This document shows positions 24,354 through 36,300 of a stretch of DNA of 64,000 nt, piece by piece (the first letter of the stretch is position 1; each line of letters opens with the position of its first letter). A program made the translations under genes and the position numbers. The DNA is taken from NCBI GenBank assembly GCA_963971305.1, contig OZ020303.1, forward strand, positions 40,040,106-40,104,105. The letters run 5' to 3'. The stretch is from Arcuatula senhousia. Lineage: Eukaryota > Mollusca > Bivalvia > Mytilida > Mytilidae. A model generated the notes under the pieces. It saw only the letters and a program-made list of their open reading frames with translations, searched no databases and had not been told where the DNA came from.

Positions 24354-27300
24354 GTAAGATTTTGCTTTCGTTTGTAGCAGTGTACTTTCAATGAACGATC
24401 TAAAATCTTACACCATCAAAACTTATAAATCATCATTATAAAATAAACAAAAAAAAATTTTAAGACCCTAAGGTTCTCCTCACCGACGGCAATGGATCTT
24501 AGTCATAATTCAGGTTTTTTGTTGTGTTCTATTGCTCCATGCTGTAAATACTTTAGGCCGTAGTGCCTCTATTGAGTATTGAATACTGACAAAACCAATG
24601 TCAGGCTGAGCAAAATTAAAAAGTTCGTTTTAATATTGACCTAACAGAGGATATCATTGAGTGCCATCTTATTCATAAGTAAAAATAAAGCGTGGTTTTC
24701 GTGGGTGGCCATGACCCACAAAACATGATTCCCCACGAAAAGGAAATTTAACATTGATATGTATACTGCAGACTTCAAAACCACGAATTTAAGAATCCAC
24801 GAACTGATCCTTTTACATCAAACCAAGAAAAATGGTACCCACGAAAATACATGAATCCAGGGTATACTATTTTCTCAAACCAATTGTAATGGGCCTACCC
24901 CTCATATTCGACTGTTTTAAGAGTCCTTACATATCACAACATGGATCACCAAATATATATTAATTAATGATTTTCAAAAAATATTGGTGGCTGCTTTTGG
25001 ATAAATAAATAAATATTCAGCGGACAACCGGCTTGCCGGTTAGCCATCGATTAGCCAAAGTTTACCACAAAAGCACGCATTTGAGTAAACAATTGGATTT
25101 TAAGTATCTAATTTAATACGAAAAAAGGTACTAGACAATAAGATATCAATGTTTGTCTTTCATTTTCATGAGCAGTTTATGTAAAGATTTTAAGAAAGCT
25201 ATAAGAGAATGTTCTTTCAAGCAGCTACATGATTATACAGATTGTCCTATGAAACAGTTCATGGGCATCTATTTTTTTTTCATTTGCTTTGAACAAATGT
25301 TTTCATTTTCAGTTTCCAATCCTTGCCTTAATTCTGCAGCAGCACTAAGCTCACATGACAAGCGCCCAGTACTCCATTGTTGGGTCACGTAAATTTGCTC
25401 ACAGAGAGATTGTGATATGTATCAAATGGGGTTGAACGAGAAAACCCTGCCGCCCCGTTGGTTCGTTAGGCCATAGTACAGAAAAAACTGACCGAAAACC
25501 ATAATAGTTCATAGTATAAAAAATTTCTTATTCCTCGAACGTCCAAGAACGATAATAAAAATAAAACCTCGGATTCATTGCAATTGGTTGAATTGCCCGA
25601 CATTACCCATCACAACATTTTCCAGTGTCGTCGACAATGCATTGAACTGGCGTTCTTTTTCCACTTCTAGCTTTTTCATCGCTTCATTTTATCACACAGA
25701 TTTTAGGTTCATCTTATACGGATATACCGACACCTGTAATAGCTAAATTCGAGCTCCTCGGGAACAAAGCAACTAACTAATTTTCCCGAATGTAACAAAA
25801 ATATCGATGACTTGGGTTAACATTTTAGAAGTTAGTACAATCAAGAAATCAGTCAAACAAATTGAAAATTTTAAATACAAAATTAAGTTGTATCTTGTTA
25901 CAATATATCTATCAACTCTCAAAAAGGAGCCAAACCAAATTAGGTATTAGATGTTTATTTTTCTGATGATTTTGAAGAATTTACATCTCAAGGTATTTAT
26001 ATATCTCATAAATCATCCTAACCGTTCATATATGTTATTATCTATTCGTTCTCTCGTTAAATAATAAGCCCTAAAGTTCTGTGTGTTTTGTAATTGGTGA
26101 CGCTCTCTTGAATGAGAGTCTTTACAGAATAAATATCACAAGCGGATCAGGTGTAGGGGTTGGTTTGGAAGAAGGTTGTAGACTAAGCATTATGTCAGAA
26201 TCCTCAATAAACAAACCATCTGCCGAGACCAAATATAGTGCCGTTTTCATATAGTCAACATATAATATTTGTTAAACAATTTTATTTTTTTGGGGTTAAA
26301 AATACTGCTCTTTCTTCATGTCTCCTTTTCTGTTTGTTTCCTGTAAAAAATTGATAATGGGTCCCGTTACCATGCAAAATATTCTAATGGTTTCCAACAT
26401 TTGTTCAATCTACTATCCTTAGCATAGATTACCATAGACCTATATCAAAGGCCATCTAAGGATCTTTTGTATTCGTAAACATCTAATTCCAGTGAATCTT
26501 TCGCACAAAGGATAAATTGCTGCAATGTAAGCGAAAAAAGGAGAGCAATAATGAAAAACAAATGGGCAGTTACGATCTTAGAAAGGGAAAATTAAGTTTT
26601 TGACGATTTGTCATATATGCAACAAGAAACCGACCAAACAGGTTTGGAGATGCATTGATGTTTTTGAATTTTCAATTTGATTTTTTTTGGATCTACATTT
26701 GTATTTCATTGAGATTAGAGATTACTATACTCTCTATTTCTTGTTTTTACAGAGTAGACCTACCACCACGACCAACAATGATTTAGATCTGTCTGATGAT
26801 TCTGATGTAGAGGAAAGCAAAGTCGATGACGACCAAGAAACAGTTTTAGACATATCACGTAAGGCTTAAAAACACCCTTTCCCAAACTAATGCAATAGTG
26901 GTTAATTTGATGCGTTAAAATCCTGTTTTTCTATCACATTTTGAACCAGTCCTTCTCCGCCCTTGTTGTTTGATGTTGTTTATCTAGTATGGTACTTAAT
27001 TAAGTTCAGTAAAGAAAGTAGGCAATGTGATCGTCATTATCTAATTTTACACTAATGACGCGGAACTCTTAGAACTTATTAGACTTTGACTTTAGAAAAG
27101 CCTTTGATCTTGTTTGGACCAAAGGACTATTCTATAAATTACGTAAAAATGGAGTAAGCAATTTATTTTATAATGTTATAAAGGACATGTACAGCAAAAC
27201 TAAACTTAGTGTTAAACTAAAAAATGGATTGACACCAACATTTTACTCATTTGTAGGTGTGCGACAAGGAGATAACTTAAGCCCCACTCTTTTTAAATTG

Positions 27301-30300
27301 TTTATAAATGATCTCCCACAAGAACTTGAAAATAAAGAACATAGTGTAATACTTAGAGACCTCAACCTTAACTGTCTACTTTATGCTGATGATTTAGTAT
27401 TACTCTCAAAATCATCTAAAGGACTTCAAAACTCTCTTGACATTCTAGGAAACTATTGCAAAAAATGGGGTTTAGAAATAAATTCATCAAAAAGCAAATG
27501 CATAGTCTTTAATAAGGCTGGCAAAAATGATAAATCAGAATTTTATTGTAATAAAGAAAAACTTGAAAATGTTCAAAGTTATACATACTTATGAGGTCCA
27601 TTTCAATGCTCAGGGTCTTTTTCCCAAGCACAAAACCTTCTATATAGTAAAGGACTTAAAGCATATTTTAAACTTTGTAAAACCTTTGGAAGTGAAAAAC
27701 CAAACATTAAGACATTTCTTCATATATATATGACCATACAGTGAAACCTTGCTGCACTCTAATCAAAATAATTATTCAAGGCTGCAAAACATAACTTCCA
27801 AAAGAGACTCGAATAATAAAGTCAAAACAATTCTAGAATTTATACATAGTATGTTTACAATCCCGTCTTTCCGACATTCCCATGTTGTGCACATGTTACT
27901 TATGTATTGTCGTCTTTGTGCATCGTCAGCTGCTTATTTGTATCAATAAAATCTTGAAAATCATATATGAACTCGTAAATATGATTTTGCCGGCCAAAAA
28001 CCAATTTTGACGCAACTGATTCAAAAACCTATGAAAATCTTTAAAAAAAAATCAGGTACAAATGTCTTAAAAATTTATATGCGTTTTGTTTTGAAATTGA
28101 TATAGCAAAACTATATATATAGTATTTCTCTAACTTGGATATTGTTCGAAATCTTCACCTTACAATCATGATAAGTTCTTTACTCAATCCATTTCTTTTC
28201 TTTTTTTCTTTTAATCCTTATCGAAAATTGTAGAATAATGTATTAGAAATGACAATTAAAAATATTTTTATTAATATCAAAACATGTTAAATGTTTTCTT
28301 TATTTAACGTGTCATACATATTTCATTGTTGATATTTGTGATTTACCAGAGTTTAAGAGTAAAATGTAGCACGGGCGTGCCGTGTCCAAATGTTCTAAAA
28401 TTGGAATATCAAAAGTAGGATTAGTTTATAAACTTCTGGTCGCAAAAAAGAGAATAAGGAGACCTTGCATCATAGTACACTTTTACCCCTTAATTCAGCT
28501 ATAAATATGTTGATGAGAAAAGAAATAAAAACGGCTAGAAGACAATATGCGCCCATATGTAAGTTTCCAAAAATCCACAAAAACCTATTCATTTTAAAAA
28601 ATTAAAGTTAGTCTTTGTTTATCTGAAGTTAGGGTTAAAGATTGGCTTATTTTTTTCAGGAATTTATTTCCTATACTGGTGACCTTAATTCTTTACCTTT
28701 GTCATGCTTCATGACATTTAAGCTTGTAAATCATAATCTAAGTAACTTTAATGAATTACAAAGTCTTAAGTACTAATACTCGTACCAATAACTATCTAAC
28801 TTGAACACTATTTCTTCACATAACTAAATTTCCCTTCTTTACCTTACATGTAAGAAAGTGCAAAATTTACCAAAAAATATCGTCAGGTTGCATAAATTTT
28901 CACAATTGATATTTTACATAAATTCTAAGGAAATAAGAAATTATTCAAGTATTCTTAGATTTTTTTCGTTTTGTATTTTTATGCCAACTTATAATACATA
29001 TGATTTCAGCAAAATACCCAGATTATGATGCAACCGGTTCTAAGACCTATGAAAAGGCATGTCGGAAATTCGGCGTTGTGCCCTCTTCAAAGATAACAAA
29101 GAAAATGGATATGGAAAAGGAAACATCTCTTGATTTAAGACACTATGGTTTAGATAGCAAAGGAACGATGGCAGTTGCTATGGCTATGGTGGTAAGATAA
29201 ACTCAGTTGACATAGACCACATAGAAAGAAGAAAAACTCCGAAGTTCTTGTTGTTTATATGTTACTTGGAAAAAAAGGGAAAAGAAACAAAACTTTTACT
29301 TCATATTTTCACGGAGTAAAAAATCCGGGTTATAAAATGACGAATGTCGGGCGGGCGGAGAATTTTTTTCGTAACAATTTTCTCAGCAATTACCTTTTAC
29401 AGCCCATTGATATTTAGTATGCAGTATCAACACTGGTCCCATAACGCGAGATTCGATTTTAGATCTGCCGCTCACCTTTTTCCTGTTAACAAAATCCGGT
29501 CAATTTTTACTTTGAAGGTTTAGCTCTTGATTAACTTTTACATTTTGTATCTTGTAAAACTTGGGACAAAATATACCCCCTACCCACCCCCCCCCCAGAA
29601 GAATCTTACCTAATTGCTTTTTGTCATTTCTACCTAAATTTGCTTAACTTGCAGGTCAATTCAACATTAACAAAATTAAATCTAATGGGGAACAACATTG
29701 GAGAGGCGGGGATGTGGTATATTCAAGTGATGATGTCCGAAAACACAACAATCACCTCACTGGTAAGATGTTGGTTATCATAAGCATTGTGTATTCATTT
29801 AGGACCATTTACTAAACCGCAAGCAGCGACCACTTGTCACATTACTGCTGGCTGTTTTCCATTGTGGATTTTAAAAATGGTCGTCTATACTTTTTTGTTC
29901 CGTACACTTAATCTGCATCACATAATGTTCTAAAGCATTTGTATAAGCAGGATGTTGTAACAGGAGTATCACCTTATCCTAGAGCCAAACATACAATTCG
30001 AATACTCGGTACAAAATATTTTGATGAACATGAAAGATAAATATATAAGTAAGGATTTTGCTTTTAAAGTAACTCAATTTGAAAAGTACCATCCTTAAAG
30101 TATGGAATATAAGCGAACATATACGCAGTTATTAGTGTGAAATTTTTATACAAAATGCAGGCATTTATGAACTACTTAATTATTTTTTCTACCAACAGGA
30201 TCTATCAGAAAACAATCTAAAAACATTTGGTGCTAAATCGATTGGTGCAATGCTGAATGAAAACAAATTTTTAAAAGAATTAAATATTGCTGGTGAGTGT

Positions 30301-33300
30301 TTTTTTTATGTTCAAACCACTTGTGTATTACATACATGTTGTTCGTTATCATGACTTGTTTTCCTTTAAGCTTTTTGTATACAAACTTTGCTGATAGTGA
30401 CAAAAAGAGACTGATCATATTCCTGTCTTAACTTCTTATAATGGGTTTTCTTGTTTCCAGGAATTAAAAAAGGAACCAAAAAGGATCTTACAAAATATAT
30501 TTTTAGAAAATAATGCTGTCATTAATTTTGCATGTGTATTAGTTAAACCTAGTGTAACTCACCATTTCATTTGATATGCCTTTTCCAAGTAAGTAACATT
30601 ATGATCTGCAATATCTTTGGTATGATTTATCTTTTCACCCCAGATCGGTAATTTCGTTACAACCTTTATTGACAGGGAATGGGTTTACAGATTTAGATGC
30701 ACCATTTCTAACCAAGAAGATTGAGGTGATTATTTTAAAATTTAACAAAGTTTTCACTAAGAAAGGATTTTTATTTTATTAGATTATTGTAAAACATATC
30801 ATTTCCATTTTAATGCAACTATCATAAATATTTTCATGCTCCATAATTTTCAAAACAATTATGGATTCAGTTGAAGACTATGCCAGAAAATGCCAGAAAA
30901 TGGGCCAAAAAAGAACTTGAAAAAGAAAGTGACGTTCTTTCTGAGTGGGTAAAGTCTGTGAGGTCGTTGGTTTTGAAAAGGATTAACTCTTTGAAAGGCT
31001 CGATGAGCACCAAGGCAACATCTATTTTCAACAACCCTGATGTTGCGAAGAAATTGTCCACCTTACATGACAAATATGTTGTCGTACCTGCTGATAAAGC
31101 GCCTAACAACATCATTTTTGTCATTTCTTCCTTTGGCATTTCTGTTGACAAAAAGAACGATGACGTTCCATCCTTGTATTGGATTCCAAAGTTACATAAA
31201 ACTCCATACAAGCAACGATTTATTGCTGGGTCATCCAAATGTACAACTAAGCCTCTTTCAGTTTTGTTAACATCAATATTGACGGCAATAAAATCAAGCC
31301 TTCAAAAGTTTTTCGATTGTTGCTACTCTAGAAATGGCGTCAATCAAATGTGGATTCTCAAAAATTCTAAAGAACTGCTGGAAAATATCCATTCTAAGTC
31401 ATTTTCATCATGTAATAGCATTAAAACGTTTGATTTCTCTACATTATATACTTCAATTCCACATTCACAATTAAAATCTCGTTTGGCACAGCTGATTAAA
31501 CGTAGCTTTATCAAAAAGAACGGAAAACGCAGGTACAAGTATTTGGTAGTCGGTTATAAAAAGACCTTTTTTGTCATCCAAGAGTTTAGCAAGAAAACAA
31601 ATTTACAGAAGATCAAATAATAGAAATGCTCAACTTTCTAATCGACAACATATTTGTACAGTTTGGTGGACGTGTTTTTCAGCAAACAATAGGTATCCCA
31701 ATGGGCACAAATTGTGCACCATTGCTTGCCGATTTGTTTCTTCATTCAAATGAAGCAGACTTCTTACAATCACTTCTAGACAAAAAAGACCGCAAACTTG
31801 CTTTATCCTTCAATCTCACATTTCGTTATATTGATGATGTCCTTTTACTAAACAATCCTCGATTTGGTGACTATTTACATCTAATATATCCGAAGGAACT
31901 TGAGATAAAGGACACTACAGATTCTACGAGGTCTGCTTCATATTTGGATCTATTTCTCGAAATTGACACACAAGGAAGGCTTTGTACAAGGCTTTATGAC
32001 AAACGTGGTGACTTCAACTTTCCAATAGTTAACTTTCCCTTTCTGTGTAGCAACATTCCGTCCGCTCCAGCATATGGAGTTTACGTATAACAATTGATTC
32101 GTTATTCCAGAGCATGTGGGGAGTACAACGACTTCCTTGATAGAGCTACACGGCTGACAAGCAAATTGTTAACACAGGGGTACGTTGCTCGCAGGTTGTT
32201 GTCATCACTCAAGAAATTTTACGGACGACATCATGTGCTTGTTTACAAATACGAGATTTCTATCTCTCAGATGAGCACAGATGTTGGTTTGACATAGAGT
32301 TTTGTAATGTCATCCTTTTTGGATTTGGCCAACACTTAATCGATCTTTGGCAACGTGACGGGTGTGCTATAGCAAGCAGGAACTGCTTACTCTTCCGGAG
32401 CACCTGAGTTCACTCTCGTTTTGACTTGAGTTCACGTAGCTGAATGCGGTTTTGTTGTTATGTGTGTGTGTGTGTTTTATGTTGTTATGTGGTTTGTTTT
32501 GTTTAATGAGTTTTTGTCTGCCGGTTTTGTCTTTGTCTTTACGGTTTTATGATACTGATTACCCCTTTGGTACACCTTTGCTTCTTTCAATTTTGACCAA
32601 AATTTGACAGTACTATAACAATCATACCGACTTTTATTGTTTGGATCATAATGATGTCTTTTGATGTTTTCACTCTATCTGCTAGATGCTTTTAAACAAA
32701 AACATCTTATGAATGGTCTCTTAAAGTTTGTTTTTCGACCGACATCAGTTGCTGTAATCAAAATTCAAAATTATGTCAGATGAAATGATACGTGATTATT
32801 TCAATTGGTTTTTGACTATTTTTGTACTGATATCCCTATACATATATATATATTCATACTAGTGATGTAATTTGTGTTATCCGACCTTAAGACCGAAATC
32901 GAAGATCAAGGTTTATAATTATAGTTCAGCCCACCATTTCATTTAAAAAAATGACTGTACCAAGTCAGGACCATTGCGATCTTCAAATGCTCTGGTATGT
33001 CTTAGCTTTGTTTTGTATTTTCTTCTTGAATATACATGTATATAATCGATCATTCCAGTTCGATAGTTGTTTTAGCAATATGATGAAGACCCTCCAAACC
33101 ACCAAAGAAAAAAAAACCCAAAACCCAAAACACTTACCAAACAAAAAAGTAGCAGACAACGGTTTCAGTCAGTAATATAATACACAAGATTCTGTACTGG
33201 TATAGCGTAGGGGGAAAGGCATGTGTATCATATCAGTACATGCACAAATTTATTTTCACTCAATTTGCAGATCTATACGATCAAATTTGTAGATTTTGAT

Positions 33301-36300
33301 ATTTGACACTCTAATTTTGAGATAAAGGATTGTAGGAAGTAGATGCTTCATATTTAGATCTCAATAAACGAAATTTATCTCTAATCAGACGCTCAGGAAA
33401 CTTTCAACAAAACTCATTGACAAAACTTCAACTTTCTCTCTTTGTAAGCAACGTTTCTTTCGCCCTATGTAGGTAACACATCACAACGGATTCGGTATTG
33501 ACATATCATGATATTCTTGATACAGCATCATGTTTGACTTAAAAAAAAATGCGAACATCATAGAGTTTTGATTTGGTCTCCCTTATATACCGGACTTGAC
33601 ATGCTGAATTGACAAATAGCAACGTAACTGGTGGTTGCAACATGCAGGAGCCGCTTACCCTTCCGAACACACAAGTGTACTCATATCAAGACCTTGAGTT
33701 TGCATTGCTGATTGTTGTTCGGTTATTTTGTGTTGTCTGTTTCCACGTATTATCGTTTGTGTTGACTTGATTTGTATTTGAATTGCCTATTCGAACGTTT
33801 GGAATTCGAATGCCTACTTTGTACCTTTGCTTCTTTCTGATCCAAATTCATACTAAAATACTATTAAACCTTGTCATTAGAAATACATTTTGGGTTAATT
33901 TTATTTTTAAGGAACACCATGGATTGCAATATTTAAATCTTAGCCACAATTTATTTGGAGATATGTCAGGACAAGCATTTGAACACATGATTGGTAAGTC
34001 ACATTCTGTGTTGGAAAACTCTGAATCAAGACAGCAATATCCCACCCCACCCCCAATTTTACCCACTCATTTAGAGGACATAATACTGATTAAATGTATC
34101 ATGTGTATTGTCACTTACAATTTGTGTTCTAACTTGCCTGAATTTTAAAATAATATAAAACTCATGTTAAACCCTGTACGAGCTCATTCGCATATAATCC
34201 GAGATTGCCCTGACGTCCTCGGCATTTTTCGAGCAAGTTGGTGCCGTGGGACGTCAGAGCTCCTTCCATATCAAAATCACGGGATTTTAACGAATGCTTT
34301 CTAAATGTTGAAATAACTCTTACATCCGTCATTTGTAAAATGGGAGATGTAAAACAAACTAAATTAATATTTTAAAGTATATCGCCACTAGAAACTACCT
34401 TATACAATCCAGTAAAATAAGAAAAAATTAAAAGCGGATCTTGAACTTTATCAATTTCATCAAGTTCATGATCAGCAAAATAATGTACAAATTTTAGATT
34501 ATTTTACTTATTCAAGTTATTTTTCTTTAAAATGAGTTGTATTTTTATTCTTTATAGCCAAATGTTTCATTTGAGACCAATATATATATATGCAACAATG
34601 ATGATAAAGTTGCTTGATTTATCTCGGAAGTGCACAACAAAACTGTTGTGCTAAATCCCGTGTTTTTGATATGGAAAGAGCTCTGACGTCCCACGGCACC
34701 AGCTTGCTGGAAAAATGCCGAGGACGTCAGAGCATTCTCGGACTAATTCGGCGCATAAATGCATCATCATTCTCTCCATACGCAATAACGCAGTTTTCTT
34801 TAGCCAAATGTTTCATTTGAGACCAATATATATATATAGGCAACAATGATGATAAAGTTGCTTGATTTATCTCGGAAGTGCACAACAAAACTGTTATGCT
34901 AAATCCCGTGTTTTTGATATGGAAAGAGCTCTGACATCCCACGGCACCAGCTTGCTGGAAAAATGCCGAGGACGTCAGAGCATTCTCGGACTAATTCGCA
35001 TAAATGCATCATCATTCTCTTCATACGCAATAACGCAGTTTTCTTTGGGTGTCTTTATTTCGATGCGTTAGAATAAATTGAATATGTCAAAAGTGAGTAC
35101 GTGAAATGGTGTTACATGTATACGCCCTTTTGACACTTTAGGCACCGACCATTTTATTTTCGGGGGGGGGAGCTGGGATTTTTTTGAAAAACAGTATTCT
35201 TGCTCTGATTTTTGGCCCCAAAAATAGTCTGGCCAGCTTATAGGGCAAAAAAATAATCTGGCCCTCATTTTGCGCATTAGAAAAAAAGTGATTTTCTGAA
35301 CAAAATTTTCTTGCATTGAGTGTATGGGAAAAATATAAGCTTGCCCGTGCAGCGGTCGAAAAAAAATTCCCGGCTCGGGTGAAAATCCCAGCCTCCCCCA
35401 GAAAATCAAATGGTCCGTGCCTTTAGTATATCTGAAGGAGATGAACATGAAAAGAGTGATAAAATGGACAAGAAATGAGGATGAAAAATAAATATGGTGA
35501 GGGTGGGAAACTTTTGAAGACAACCCAGGTAGGTAGGGACGAATAATCTAGCCTATGTGGTGCACTATATTTGGCGGTCCATAAACGGGTCTTTTACGTG
35601 CATGAAGCGTGGCACTCTCCACCAATGTTGGACCACTATGATCAGCGATCATGCTTGCCGTATTATAGACCTTACAGCCCCGGGGACGAGGACCACCCTG
35701 TTCAGCATGCTAGGGTACACACTAGGTCGATCAGTGGGTTGAGCAATAACCCGATGTCAAAATCCGAAGACCCTTAGTCGCCTTTAACGATAAGCTTGGC
35801 TCGTTTATGGGCCTTGTTTGCAACCCGGGCCTCGCAAGGGACCAAAGGTTTAGGTAGAAGTATTACCATTTTCTACAGTACTCTTTCCATTTTGTCGACT
35901 TTTACATATACATATATGTTCACAATTGTTTCAGCTGAAAATGCAACCATACAAGAACTAGATCTCAGCTGGAATCAGTTCAGAATCATTGGTGCTAAAA
36001 AGATTGCAAGTGGCTTAAAAGTAAGATTTTATCATTTAATACTCTGTGTACTAATTTTAACGACTTGAATAAAATAACAAAATATGATAAGGGCTGTATT
36101 TGGCCCCCCGAAGTCAGCAAATTTTAAAACTCATTTAATTGAGTTGCAACTTTCATGTGGAAAAACATCAATTATGTAATTCTAAATTCTCGTAATGTAC
36201 TATGTTAGATTGCATGTTATTAATCAACATTTTGCACAATGTTGTCAAGATCTTAAAAAGTAAAACGAAATAAAAAGTATTTTATCTGTATCAGAAAAGA

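Noticed and set aside
30871..32090. Reverse transcriptase frames as a domesticated host gene or telomerase
   Set aside because: Frameshift, deletion and nonsense codon, a copy with different lesions at 56280-58345, and scattered tails all point to ordinary dead retroelement copies.
34557..35050. CRISPR-like or satellite array from the two 246-bp units
   Set aside because: There are only two long units with no short spaced repeats, and the context is an animal intron.
35068..35523. A 151-residue minus-strand open frame in a gene A intron
   Set aside because: It spans the 281-bp MITE and part of the GC-rich repeat; no protein family resemblance.
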